The notes beneath the pieces are model-generated. The model was not told the DNA's origin and made no database searches. It saw only the letters and a list, made by a program, of their open reading frames with translations. A stretch of 64,000 nucleotides of DNA from Dyadobacter sediminis (GTDB taxonomy: Bacteria > Bacteroidota > Bacteroidia > Cytophagales > Spirosomataceae), in assembly GCF_005860765.1 (NCBI RefSeq), contig NZ_VCEI01000031.1, positions 62,001 through 126,000 on the forward strand. Reading direction: 5' to 3'. This document shows positions 8,191-16,297 of this stretch, piece after piece. The first letter of the stretch is position 1; each line of letters begins with the position of its first letter. The position numbers and the translations under genes were made by a program.

Positions 8191-9414
8191 TTATTTTATT
8201 GTCACCGGCTTTGTAACCGCTTCTTTTTCAGATAAAGACCAATGCGCATCGAACATCGTCAGAAACCATAAAGCCATAATTACCGGCAGGGAATATTTGT
8301 CCCACGAAAGCTGCGCTTTGCCAAGCAGCAACGTGTTCAGAACCATCATCCACCCCGCAAGATTGAATTCCGGTGAAATAAACCGCATCAATGTCAGCAG
8401 CATCAGCAATCCGAAACACAGCTGTTTGATCAGGCCTGAAATCCCGATTGTCATCATAAACTGGTCAATGTAACCCAGATATGGCCAGGTGAAATACGGA
8501 TTATGTGCCTGCTTTGCCGGAAAAATCACTACGATAACGACAGTAAATAACAATAATAATACAAAAAGACGAGGATGCCTGCGCGGGTAACTTGCAAAGT
8601 ACTTTATTTTCCCTGTCAAAATAACTTCCGGTATAACGTAATAAACGGCCAGACAGACACATGCGTACATGACATAGCCGAAGTTGTATTTTACAAGCTT
8701 GTCGGAATCGTAATGCTGCTGCGCCATTACTTCGGCCGGTGCCGGGCCTTTCCAGAGTAAAAACCACGGTATGATGCTTAAAACCGCAATGGCGTAATAG
8801 ATCCAGACTTTCTCCATGAGCAGCCGGTTTGTGAAGTCTCTTACATTCGATGAACTTCTGAAGACATTGCAGAATTCATAAGCTACGATGGCAGCCGGAA
8901 ATGCAAGCATATACTGACGGCAGCTTACTGCCGCAACAAACAGCAAAAGGCCGCCCAAGTGCATGCGTTTCAGGTAGGCAATAATGCCTGCAAGTACAAA
9001 AAACAGCGCAAAAATATCCGTGTAATAATAAACGCTGCAGAGGTAATAGTTGGGAAAAGCCATCAAGCCCGCAAGGCAAAGCCAGAACCTTTTTGAACGA
9101 TCGGGGCTGTTCCAGATAAACAGCATCAGCAGCAGAAAGCTTGTCGTAAAAGTAAGCAGCCTTAAATACTGGATATTTCCCCCAAAAGCATGTACAATCC
9201 AGCCGCCAAGTATGAACGGAACCGGCGTATTCAATTCATTATAACTTTTCAGAAGATCAATGGAAGGCAGAATTTCATGACTGAAAAGTACTGCAGTCGG
9301 CAAGTAATGAAATTCGTCCTGATATAATGCTACGGTAAAACGATCTTTCAGTAAAAAGATGATCAGGAACAAAACTGTAACAAATAGCGATGTGTATAAT
9401 TTTCTGGAAACCAT
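8191..9414 (-). CDS. Multi-span membrane protein, probable GT-C-fold glycosyltransferase
   Basis: A 407-residue protein with about ten hydrophobic segments. After the first membrane segment comes an extracytoplasmic loop with YQDEFHYLPTA (residues 30-40) and, further on, a Thr-Pro in NELNTPVPFILGG. An acidic pair in the first outer loop is the usual catalytic or metal site of GT-C enzymes, which use polyprenyl-linked sugars. The spacing DExxH, then P-x-A, then TP recalls eukaryotic ALG10 glucosyltransferases, and DKYSLP near the C-terminus may match a second conserved site; this is by eye only. It starts 9 bases after murB ends and so could be co-transcribed with it. Confidence 0.6.
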   Translation of the reverse strand: MVSRKLYTSLFVTVLFLIIFLLKDRFTVALYQDEFHYLPTAVLFSHEILPSIDLLKSYNELNTPVPFILGGWIVHAFGGNIQYLRLLTFTTSFLLLMLFIWNSPDRSKRFWLCLAGLMAFPNYYLCSVYYYTDIFALFFVLAGIIAYLKRMHLGGLLLFVAAVSCRQYMLAFPAAIVAYEFCNVFRSSSNVRDFTNRLLMEKVWIYYAIAVLSIIPWFLLWKGPAPAEVMAQQHYDSDKLVKYNFGYVMYACVCLAVYYVIPEVILTGKIKYFASYPRRHPRLFVLLLLFTVVIVVIFPAKQAHNPYFTWPYLGYIDQFMMTIGISGLIKQLCFGLLMLLTLMRFISPEFNLAGWMMVLNTLLLGKAQLSWDKYSLPVIMALWFLTMFDAHWSLSEKEAVTKPVTIK

Positions 9415-9423
9415 GGTGTTTGT

Positions 9424-10440
9424 TTAAACAAAATTTACTTCGGCGCTCAGTCGGATTCCGAATTTTTCCTCCACAGAATCCTGTATTTTTTCTGAAAGCC
9501 TTTTGATATCATTTCCGTTGCCGCCGCCGTAATTGACCAGCACCAAAGCCTGCCTTTCATGTACGCCGATGGAACCTTCACGGTAACCTTTCCAGCCTGC
9601 TTTTTCGATCAGCCATCCGGCAGGAACTTTTACCATACGGTCGTTGACAGGATATCCCGGCATTTCGGGATAACGGTTTTTAAGTGCTGAAAACTGCGTT
9701 TCGGCAATTTCCGGATTTTTAAAGAAACTGCCCGCATTCCCGATTTGCGCAGGATCGGGAAGTTTGCTACGGCGAATGTGGATGACGGCGTTGCTTACGT
9801 CTTTTATGGTTGCTTCAGTTACATTCAGTTCCTGTAATGTTTTCTGAATATCTCCGTATGCAATGTTAAGAACAGGATTTTTACTGAGCTTGAAAGTTAC
9901 ATTTGTAATAATGTACTGATCTTTCAGCTCCTTTTTGAAGATACTTTCCCGGTAACCAAACCGACATTCCTCTTTTGAAAAAACCCTTAATGTGCCGTCA
10001 TTTACTGCAACCGCTTCAACGGAGACAATCACATCTTTAACTTCAACACCGTAAGCGCCTATGTTCTGCATCGGGGCCGCGCCGACGGTACCGGGAATGA
10101 GCGAAAGGTTTTCAACACCGCCGTAATTTTTTTCAACGCAGTACATGACGAAAACATGCCAGTTTACGCCGCCGCCCAGCCGCAGCCAGATATTTGCATC
10201 GTCTTCCTTTATTTTTTCAATTCCCCTGATATCCGGATGAATGACAAGCGCATCCATATCTTTTGTGAACAGGACATTGCTTCCGCCGCTCAGGATAAAT
10301 TTTGGCGTCTGCTGCCATACGGGATCCAGCAGGATTTCAGTTAATTCATCAACGGACCTCACTTCTGCAAAATACCGTGCAGTGGATTCCAGCCCGAAAG
10401 TATTAAAGTGACGAAGTGAAAAGTTGGTCTGGATTTGCAT
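9424..10440 (-). CDS. murB: UDP-N-acetylenolpyruvoylglucosamine reductase MurB
   Basis: A 338-residue MurB of the long, E. coli-like type I. It reduces UDP-GlcNAc-enolpyruvate to UDP-MurNAc with NADPH and FAD in peptidoglycan synthesis. The FAD domain shows NTFGLESTARYF at the start, LSGGSNVLFT near residue 60 and the conserved SLIPGTVGAAPMQNIGAYG near 115; the catalytic Ser lies in GNAGSFFKNP near 232. A TTG at 10464 would lengthen the protein, but a -7 element at 10462-10469 on this strand puts the transcript start downstream of it, so the ATG at 10440 is the start. Confidence 0.95.
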   Translation of the reverse strand: MQIQTNFSLRHFNTFGLESTARYFAEVRSVDELTEILLDPVWQQTPKFILSGGSNVLFTKDMDALVIHPDIRGIEKIKEDDANIWLRLGGGVNWHVFVMYCVEKNYGGVENLSLIPGTVGAAPMQNIGAYGVEVKDVIVSVEAVAVNDGTLRVFSKEECRFGYRESIFKKELKDQYIITNVTFKLSKNPVLNIAYGDIQKTLQELNVTEATIKDVSNAVIHIRRSKLPDPAQIGNAGSFFKNPEIAETQFSALKNRYPEMPGYPVNDRMVKVPAGWLIEKAGWKGYREGSIGVHERQALVLVNYGGGNGNDIKRLSEKIQDSVEEKFGIRLSAEVNFV

Positions 10441-10461
10441 AGAAAATACGGATAAGTCGGG

Positions 10462-10469
10462 CAAAGTTA
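10462..10469 (-). promoter_or_regulatory. Bacteroidota -7 element for murB
   Basis: On the minus strand this reads TAACTTTG, a full TAnnTTTG match, 22 bases upstream of the murB ATG. No clear -33 TTG is seen. Confidence 0.45.
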
Positions 10470-10551
10470 GGTATTACATTGAAAATTGCGCAGTATGGTG
10501 ATTCATCCATTTTTAACTAAGTTTGTAAGCTCATTTGTAATAATGATAGGT

Positions 10552-11121
10552 ATGTTGCTGAAAAACAAACTTTTCTGGACTTTCCATATTGGAATTATCA
10601 TTCTTTCAGGATGTAGTAAAAAAACGGTTGTCAGTACATCTTCCGCAGAGTACCGGGAAGATCTTGCAACGGTGCGGCCCCGCCCGAAATTGGCGGAACC
10701 TGCAACGGAAAAGAAACCGGATGCAACCACTCCGGTTCCTTCAAAGCCGGCTTCCGGTGCAAGCGCCGACAAACCGTTATATGTGAACAAAAAGCTGGAA
10801 ACCGTACTGGATACGCTGGCAAAGCAGAACAAATCGATACGTTATATCAACGGCTTCAGAATCCAGATTTATGTAGGAAATGTGCGGCAGGAGGCAGATG
10901 AAGCCAAATCCTATATTTATCAGACGTTTCCTGATATGTTTCCGTATGTAACCTACACTCAGCCGACTTACCGCGTGAAAGTCGGGGATTTCATGTACCG
11001 AAGCGATGCAGAACAATACTTGGAACTCATACGGGAACAGTATTCTTCTGCCGTTATCCTTGCAGACCGGGTAGAAATAAAGCGCAGCCTTCTGCTAAAT
11101 ACATCGCTTGAAAACAACTGA
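10552..11121 (+). CDS. SPOR-domain lipoprotein
   Basis: A 189-residue protein beginning with a lipoprotein signal (hydrophobic stretch ending in a lipobox at ILSGC, Cys near residue 20). A low-complexity Pro/Ala/Lys linker follows (to about residue 80), then a C-terminal SPOR-like domain starting near GFRIQIYVGN and ending near VILADRVEI. SPOR domains bind denuded peptidoglycan glycans, often at division septa, which fits a location at the outer membrane facing the periplasm. Upstream in-frame codons exist at 10486 and 10543, but the ATG at 10552 gives the correct signal sequence length. A TAAGTTTG at 10518-10525 may be its -7 element. Confidence 0.8.
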   Translation: MLLKNKLFWTFHIGIIILSGCSKKTVVSTSSAEYREDLATVRPRPKLAEPATEKKPDATTPVPSKPASGASADKPLYVNKKLETVLDTLAKQNKSIRYINGFRIQIYVGNVRQEADEAKSYIYQTFPDMFPYVTYTQPTYRVKVGDFMYRSDAEQYLELIREQYSSAVILADRVEIKRSLLLNTSLENN

Positions 11122-11195
11122 GATTTGCGGCACTTGACTAAATTGCGCGCTCAATCAACCGGATACCATTTATCCACACATACATACTGATCATC

Positions 11196-12308
11196 ATGAA
11201 AAAAGCCCTAATTACCGGAATTACCGGACAGGACGGTTCTTATCTGGCAGAACTTCTGCTGGACAAAGGATACGAAGTACACGGTATCAAGCGCCGGAGT
11301 TCACTCTTCAACACGCAGCGCATTGATCACATTTACGAAGATCCGCATGAGAAGAACGTCCGCTTCCATCTGCATTACGGTGATTTGAGCGATTCAACCA
11401 ATATTATACGCATTGTTCAGGAAGTACAGCCCGACGAGATTTACAATCTGGGTGCCATGTCACATGTTCAGGTCAGTTTTGAAGAACCGGAATATACAGC
11501 CAACGTGGACGGAATCGGGACGCTTCGTATTCTGGAAGCGGTCCGGCTTCTGGGACTGACCAAGAAAACACGCATTTATCAGGCTTCCACATCCGAACTT
11601 TACGGACTTGTTCAGGAAGTGCCGCAATCCGAACGCACACCGTTTTATCCGCGCTCGCCTTATGCCGTTGCCAAACTGTATGGTTACTGGATTACGGTAA
11701 ATTACCGCGAAGCTTACGATATGTTTGCGGTAAACGGGATTCTGTTCAATCACGAATCACCGTTGCGGGGTGAAACCTTTGTAACCAGAAAAATTACCCG
11801 CGCCGTTGCCCGGATTGCACTGGGCCTTCAGGATAAGGTTTATCTCGGAAACTTGGACGCGCAACGCGACTGGGGACATGCCAAGGATTTTGTAGAAGCT
11901 ATGTGGCTTATTCTTCAGCAGGACGAACCCGAAGACTTTGTAATTGCAACCGGCATTACAACCCGCATCCGGGATTTTGTAAAAATGGCATTTGCAGAAG
12001 TTAATATTGAAATTGAATTTACAGGAGAAGGCGTGGACGAAGTCGCCAAAGTTGTACGCTGCAACAATCCTGACTTTCAGATTGAAGCAGGCAGAGAAGT
12101 CGTTGCAGTAGATCCGCGCTACTTCCGCCCCACAGAAGTGGAGCTTTTAATCGGCGATCCCACAAAATCAATGACCAAACTGGGCTGGAAACCGAAGTAC
12201 GACCTGAAAGCACTTGTGAGCGATATGGTTGCAGCGGACGTTATGCTGTTTAAAAAAGACCGGCTTCTGGAAAGCAGCGGCCACCGCGTTCCAAACTATT
12301 TTGAGTAA
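11196..12308 (+). CDS. gmd: GDP-mannose 4,6-dehydratase
   Basis: A 370-residue extended SDR that converts GDP-mannose to GDP-4-keto-6-deoxymannose, the precursor of GDP-fucose, GDP-rhamnose or GDP-perosamine. The NADP motif is GITGQDGSYLAE (residues 7-18), the catalytic Thr/Ser-Tyr-Lys set lies in STSELYG and YAVAK, and NHESPLRGETFVTRK is the Gmd-specific region near residue 185. RDWGHAKDFVEAMW is also diagnostic. The usual partner gene fcl (GDP-fucose synthase) is not adjacent, so the final sugar cannot be deduced here. A strong terminator follows. Confidence 0.96.
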   Translation: MKKALITGITGQDGSYLAELLLDKGYEVHGIKRRSSLFNTQRIDHIYEDPHEKNVRFHLHYGDLSDSTNIIRIVQEVQPDEIYNLGAMSHVQVSFEEPEYTANVDGIGTLRILEAVRLLGLTKKTRIYQASTSELYGLVQEVPQSERTPFYPRSPYAVAKLYGYWITVNYREAYDMFAVNGILFNHESPLRGETFVTRKITRAVARIALGLQDKVYLGNLDAQRDWGHAKDFVEAMWLILQQDEPEDFVIATGITTRIRDFVKMAFAEVNIEIEFTGEGVDEVAKVVRCNNPDFQIEAGREVVAVDPRYFRPTEVELLIGDPTKSMTKLGWKPKYDLKALVSDMVAADVMLFKKDRLLESSGHRVPNYFE

Positions 12309-12334
12309 CAATTCGATTGTACGCTTATAAATGA

Positions 12335-12372
12335 AAATGCCCTGAACATTGAAATTCAGGGCATTTCTGTTT
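12335..12372 (+). terminator. Terminator after gmd
   Basis: Arms 12335-12346 and 12355-12366 (core ATGCCCTGAA / TTCAGGGCAT) are perfectly complementary with an 8-base loop and are followed by a T-rich stretch. Confidence 0.85.
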
Positions 12373-12423
12373 AAAAATCTAGTATTGTATTACAATCAGT
12401 AAAGATCATCAATCAAAATTAAC

Positions 12424-12465
12424 GCTAAAAGCCAGTCGCTAAAAGCTAACCGCTAACAGCTTTCC
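12424..12465. repeat. Heptanucleotide tandem array (GCTAANN), six units
   Basis: Six consecutive 7-base units occupy 12424-12465, each beginning with GC and mostly GCT: GCTAAAA, GCCAGTC, GCTAAAA, GCTAACC, GCTAACA, GCTTTCC. The array ends one base before the stop codon (minus strand) of the thioredoxin-like gene. Related arrays are at 17318-17345 and 17407-17448. Function unknown. Confidence 0.85.
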
Positions 12466-12466
12466 A

Positions 12467-12931
12467 TTAAACCGCGCCCGGTACTTTCTTGATGGATTTT
12501 GCAATTTTAATCAGCGTTTCCGGCTTCTGATAACCGATAACCTGCTTTACGATTTTTCCGTCCGGATCAATAAAGAACAATGTCGGGTAACCTTCCAGCA
12601 GATATTTATTGGCAAGCGCCGGACCTTCGCCGCTTTCCATATCAAACTTTACATTGATGAAGTTTTTATTGAAAACCTCTGCGACATCAGGACGGGTAAA
12701 AACGTTTTTCTGAAGCAACTTGCAAGGTCCGCACCAGGTTGTGTACGCATCAAAAAATATTACTTTTTTCTCCTGTTTGGCTCTTTTCAGAATGGACGCC
12801 CAAGTTGCTTCTGTAAACTGGATTCCTTTTTCTTCCGCCTTGTTACTACTGTTTTTGTCATCCGCCTTTACAGCTGAGAAAGTCAGGGCAAGACACATTA
12901 GAAGAAAAGCTGTTTTTTTTAACCCTTGCAT
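12467..12931 (-). CDS. Exported thioredoxin-family protein
   Basis: A 154-residue protein with a signal peptide (residues 1-23, ending near FSAVKADD) and one thioredoxin fold. The redox motif is WCGPCK near residue 66, preceded by FFDAYTTW, and the cis-Pro is in EGYPTLFFID near 115. This is the size and motif of periplasmic thioredoxin-like proteins that reduce or rearrange disulfides; the FDAYTTWCGPC form is common in Bacteroidota. It stands alone between the gmd terminator region and the divergent engB gene. A heptanucleotide repeat array begins just beyond its stop codon. Confidence 0.88.
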   Translation of the reverse strand: MQGLKKTAFLLMCLALTFSAVKADDKNSSNKAEEKGIQFTEATWASILKRAKQEKKVIFFDAYTTWCGPCKLLQKNVFTRPDVAEVFNKNFINVKFDMESGEGPALANKYLLEGYPTLFFIDPDGKIVKQVIGYQKPETLIKIAKSIKKVPGAV

Positions 12932-13083
12932 AATTTATCTGGTTTGATTCGGTTCTGATTAGTCAATAACGAAAATACCCTTTTGTTTTATTTTATCCAA
13001 AGCCTTGGAATCCGCTTGTTTGCATATTGCGGTAAAACATTTTTTAAAAAGTAACTTTACAGTCTCAATAACGTAAAAAATTT

Positions 13084-13692
13084 ATGAAAGTTCAGGATGC
13101 CAGATATGTTATGAGCAATTCGGATTATCAGAAATGCCCTTCGCCTGATTTGCCCGAGTATGCTTTCATCGGAAGGTCCAATGTGGGCAAATCGTCGCTC
13201 ATCAATATGCTTGTGGAAAAAAAGTCGCTGGCCAAAACTTCGCAGCAGCCTGGAAAAACGCAGCTTATCAATCATTTTCTGATCAATAATTCGTGGTACC
13301 TCGTCGACCTGCCGGGTTATGGCTATGCCAAGGTCAGCAAAGTGGAGCGCGAGAAATGGGAAAAGATGATCGGAGATTATCTTCATAACCGTGAAAACCT
13401 GATCTGCACCTTTGTACTGATTGATATCCGTCACAGCGCACTGGCCGCAGACCTGGATTTTATGGCGAATCTGGGCGAAGCGGGCATTCCGTTCCATATT
13501 ATTTTTACCAAAGCGGACAAGCTCAAATCCGGGCAGGTTGCGAGCAATGTGGAGGCATACAGGCAAAAACTGGAAGAAATATGGGAAGAAGTGCCGCCGA
13601 TGTTCATTTCTTCGGCAGAAAAAAATGAGGGCAGGGATCCGATTCTGGAAACAATAGAAACTTATAACCAGTCGTTTCAAAATACAAAGTAG
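13084..13692 (+). CDS. engB: Ribosome biogenesis GTPase YsxC/EngB
   Basis: A 202-residue small GTPase of the TrmE-Era-EngA-YihA-Septin group, needed for late assembly of the 50S subunit. Motifs in order are G1 GRSNVGKSSLIN (near residue 30), the G2 region around KTSQQPGKTQ, G3 DLPGYG (near 77), G4 TKADK (near 144) and G5 SSAEKNEG (near 178). Length and motif order are those of the family. It is followed by about 100 bases containing a palindrome and then the DUF5606-like gene on the same strand. Confidence 0.95.
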   Translation: MKVQDARYVMSNSDYQKCPSPDLPEYAFIGRSNVGKSSLINMLVEKKSLAKTSQQPGKTQLINHFLINNSWYLVDLPGYGYAKVSKVEREKWEKMIGDYLHNRENLICTFVLIDIRHSALAADLDFMANLGEAGIPFHIIFTKADKLKSGQVASNVEAYRQKLEEIWEEVPPMFISSAEKNEGRDPILETIETYNQSFQNTK

Positions 13693-13725
13693 CCGTAAGG
13701 TTGTTTAAGGGCCAATCTTTCTGTT

Positions 13726-13739
13726 ATTTTGCGCAAAAT
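13726..13739. promoter_or_regulatory. Perfect 14-base palindrome upstream of the DUF5606-like gene
   Basis: ATTTTGCGCAAAAT is its own reverse complement and lies 52 bases before the ATG at 13792. It overlaps TTATTTTG, a near match to the -7 consensus, so it could be an operator or part of the promoter itself. Confidence 0.4.
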
Positions 13740-13791
13740 TTAGTCATAGCATTCGACACAAAATCAAGATCTATCTAATAGTTAAGAAAGG

Positions 13792-14301
13792 ATGAGTGAA
13801 AAAGCAGAATCAACCGGAATGGATTTGTTGAAGGAAATTGCCAATGTTTCAGGGAAAAGCGGTTTGTTCCGGATTCTGAAGCCAAGCCGTGCAGGCGTAA
13901 TCGTTGAAAGCCTGGATGAAAAACGTGAAAAAACACTGATCGGGCCGACAGCTCGCGTTTCGGTGTTAAAAGATGTTTCGATCTTTACAGATGGCGAAGA
14001 AGAATCCGTTGCTCTGGCTGATGTTTTTCTTAAAATCCGGGAAGTACACGGCGAAGAAATCGCCTTGCCGGTAAAAACATCTTCTGAAAAAGAACTGATC
14101 GAGTTTCTGGATGAAGTTCTTCCCGAATTCGACAGATCCAAAGTTTATGTTTCCGACATTAAAAAAATCATAACCTGGTATAATTTATTGTCAAAATATA
14201 CGCCTGAGCTTTTTGCCGTACAGCAGACCGAAGAAGCAGCAGCAGAGCCAGCTGCGGAAGCTGCCGCAGAACCGGTTAAGGAGGAAGAAAACGAAGCTTA
14301 A
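13792..14301 (+). CDS. DUF5606-like conserved Bacteroidota protein
   Basis: A 169-residue cytoplasmic protein without signal or membrane segment. Residues 9-80 hold the conserved part: LLKEIANVSGKSGLFRIL, then a basic strand region and VSIFTDGEEESVALADVF. The fold may be a small beta-barrel, followed by a helical part (SSEKELIEFLDEVLPEFD) and an acidic Ala/Glu-rich tail from about residue 142. I recognise it as resembling DUF5606, a family of unknown function seen in Bacteroidota. The start is well supported by a purine-rich AAGAAAGG just before the ATG. It sits downstream of engB and is followed by a terminator-like hairpin. Confidence 0.75.
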   Translation: MSEKAESTGMDLLKEIANVSGKSGLFRILKPSRAGVIVESLDEKREKTLIGPTARVSVLKDVSIFTDGEEESVALADVFLKIREVHGEEIALPVKTSSEKELIEFLDEVLPEFDRSKVYVSDIKKIITWYNLLSKYTPELFAVQQTEEAAAEPAAEAAAEPVKEEENEA

Positions 14302-14328
14302 TTCAGGATTACAGACGAATTGCAATAG

Positions 14329-14357
14329 AACCCTGTCGTACCGGCGGGGTTTTTACT
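14329..14357 (+). terminator. Terminator after the DUF5606-like gene
   Basis: Arms AACCCTG (14329-14335) and CGGGGTT (14345-14351) pair with one wobble around a 9-base loop and are followed by four more T residues. Confidence 0.6.
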
Positions 14358-14383
14358 TTTCAAAAGATCCGGCAAAAACAATC

Positions 14384-15043
14384 ATGATCCCTATTTCTGA
14401 CTTTATAGATCACACGCTGCTTGGCCCGACGGCAAGCGAAACGGATATCCGCAAAATTTGTGAAGAAGCCTGGATCCATCAGTTCAAAGCCATTTGTGTG
14501 GCACCGTCTTATGTAACCTATGCCGTTGAAATGCTGGAATTTTGTCCCGTAAAAATTGAAATTGCTACGGTAATCGGTTTTCCTTTCGGCTATTCAACAA
14601 CCAGGTCAAAAGTATCTGAAGCCAGTGATGCTTTGCAGAACGGAGCTACGGAACTGGATGTTGTCATGAACATTTCCCGCTTCAAATCCATGGCTTATCT
14701 GAGCGTGCGTGAAGAATTAAGAATGCTTTCCGAACGGACGCATGAAAAAGATGCCTTGCTCAAAGTCATCGTGGAAACGACTTTTCTGGATTCTTTTGAA
14801 TTGTACACGGCTGCTGAAATCTGCGCCGAATCCGGCGCAGATTTCATGGTGACTGCCACCGGAATGGCAGGAAATCATTCGGATGAAGAAACCGTTCGCA
14901 AGCTGAAAATGATACTGCCGCCGCATGTCCGTATAAAAGCAGCAGGAGAAATACTGACGCATGCACAAGCTCGTGCTTTTATTGACGCAGGCGCATCGCG
15001 CATCGGAACTGCAAGCGGAATTTCGATTGTTTCTGAACTATGA
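14384..15043 (+). CDS. deoC: Deoxyribose-phosphate aldolase
   Basis: A 219-residue class I aldolase that splits 2-deoxyribose 5-phosphate into glyceraldehyde 3-phosphate and acetaldehyde in nucleoside breakdown. It shows DHTLLGPTA at residues 8-16, the catalytic Asp region TELDVVMNI near 90, the Schiff-base Lys in LKVIVETTFL near 130 and the second Lys in RIKAAGEI near 187. The frame is open upstream to 14213 and overlaps the previous gene, but the ATG at 14384 matches the family N-terminus. The stop codon overlaps the start of the next gene in ATGA. Confidence 0.93.
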   Translation: MIPISDFIDHTLLGPTASETDIRKICEEAWIHQFKAICVAPSYVTYAVEMLEFCPVKIEIATVIGFPFGYSTTRSKVSEASDALQNGATELDVVMNISRFKSMAYLSVREELRMLSERTHEKDALLKVIVETTFLDSFELYTAAEICAESGADFMVTATGMAGNHSDEETVRKLKMILPPHVRIKAAGEILTHAQARAFIDAGASRIGTASGISIVSEL

Positions 15044-16176
15044 ACAGGCAGCGGATTTTGCTTCTGAGCGCTGTTCATCCGGCAACAGACCCGCGAATTT
15101 TGTACAAAATTGCGCCTTCACTGGCCATGCACTATGAAGTTTTCTGTGCATTGCCCAATGCACATCCGGATCAGCAGGAAAGCAATATTGCATTCATTAA
15201 TCTTCCCTGTTTCCGGCAATTGCTGTCCAGACTCCTGTTTTGTCATCCGGTTATGCTGTGGAAATGCCTGCGTATTCGTCCGAATCTGGTGCATATTTTT
15301 GTTCCCGAACTGATTCCCGCAGCTTTTCTTTTTAAATGGCTTGGAGCAAAGATTATTTACGAAGTGCAGGAAAACCTTTATAAAAAATTCAGCATCAAGC
15401 AGTTTAATAATGGTTTACTGTTCCGCTCCATTTTCAGGCTTTTTGATCATCTTGCCCGAAAAAGCTTTTTCTGCGTTTTTACGGAAGACGCTTATCTTGA
15501 TGAGTACGATAATCTTGCATTTCCGCATGCCATAATTCATAATTATGCTTCCATTCCGTTTATTAATGAATACGGTGTCCGGAGATTTGCGGCAAATGAC
15601 AAACCGGAATTTTTCTACGCAGGTGTGATTTCCATGGAAAGGTGCTTTGATGTTCTGGTTACGGCATTGTCAAAGTTGAAAAGCCGGTATCCGGATTTTA
15701 AAATGCACCTGTTCGGGTCCGTCCGTTTTCAGCCGGACGAAGCAGCAAGTTTGCCGGGTTATGCCGAGATTCGCCCGAATCTGATATTTTACGGGTACAC
15801 AGACCAGAAAACGCTGCTTTCCTATGCAAAAAATGCGCTTGCCGGCATTGCACTGCTGAAACCGGTTGCGGATTACCCTGATTCCTACACAACCAAATTG
15901 TTTGATTATATGGCTTTGAAATTGCCCGTTGTTGCATCTGATTTCCCGCTTTACAGGCGTGTGGTGGAACAATCGGAATGCGGGTTTTGTATTTCTCCTT
16001 ATGATGCCGGTATATTGTACCAGAAACTGCTATGGCTGATCGAAAATCCCGAAAAAAGTGCCGTAATGGGCAGAAACGGACGGAAAGCAGTCGAAATGCA
16101 TTACAACTGGAAACAGGAAGAAGCCGTTCTTTTATCATTTTACCAAACAATCCTGGAACATTCAGGTGAATCATAA
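15040..16176 (+). CDS. Group 1 (GT4-type) glycosyltransferase
   Basis: A 378-residue GT-B enzyme. The N-terminal domain starts with RILLLSAVHPATDPRI, a common opening of GT4 enzymes. The C-terminal donor-binding half has the EFFYAGVIS strand, DVLVTAL, then the conserved end region YTTKLFDYMALKLPVVASDF near residue 290 with the usual Glu-type position, and a helical tail. It is probably a peripheral enzyme that adds a sugar to a surface glycan, with unknown donor and acceptor. Its ATG overlaps the deoC stop, so it is translationally coupled to an unrelated catabolic gene. Confidence 0.87.
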   Translation: MNRQRILLLSAVHPATDPRILYKIAPSLAMHYEVFCALPNAHPDQQESNIAFINLPCFRQLLSRLLFCHPVMLWKCLRIRPNLVHIFVPELIPAAFLFKWLGAKIIYEVQENLYKKFSIKQFNNGLLFRSIFRLFDHLARKSFFCVFTEDAYLDEYDNLAFPHAIIHNYASIPFINEYGVRRFAANDKPEFFYAGVISMERCFDVLVTALSKLKSRYPDFKMHLFGSVRFQPDEAASLPGYAEIRPNLIFYGYTDQKTLLSYAKNALAGIALLKPVADYPDSYTTKLFDYMALKLPVVASDFPLYRRVVEQSECGFCISPYDAGILYQKLLWLIENPEKSAVMGRNGRKAVEMHYNWKQEEAVLLSFYQTILEHSGES

Positions 16177-16224
16177 AAGATTATAATTTATAAAACTTAT
16201 TATTGAATTGTTCAAATATTAAGT

Positions 16225-16275
16225 GCTACGATTTCTACGAAATATTTAACTTTCGGAATCAAATAGAATCGTAGC
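16225..16275 (+). promoter_or_regulatory. Nested inverted repeats in the leader of the KAS III gene
   Basis: Outer arms GCTACGATT (16225-16233) and AATCGTAGC (16267-16275) are perfect and extend by TCTA/TAGA with a one-base bulge. An inner hairpin pairs CGAAA (16238-16242) with TTTCG (16251-16255). The end is 22 bases before the ATG at 16298. It could be an operator pair or an mRNA leader structure. A -7-like TAACTTTC lies inside. Confidence 0.45.
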
Positions 16276-16297
16276 TTGCGAAGTCAACTTCTCAATC

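Noticed and set aside
11170..11178. Perfect DnaA box TTATCCACA before gmd
   Set aside because: A single copy with no second box, no AT-rich unwinding region and no dnaA/dnaN nearby. One such nonamer is expected by chance in a window of this size, so it is not an origin.
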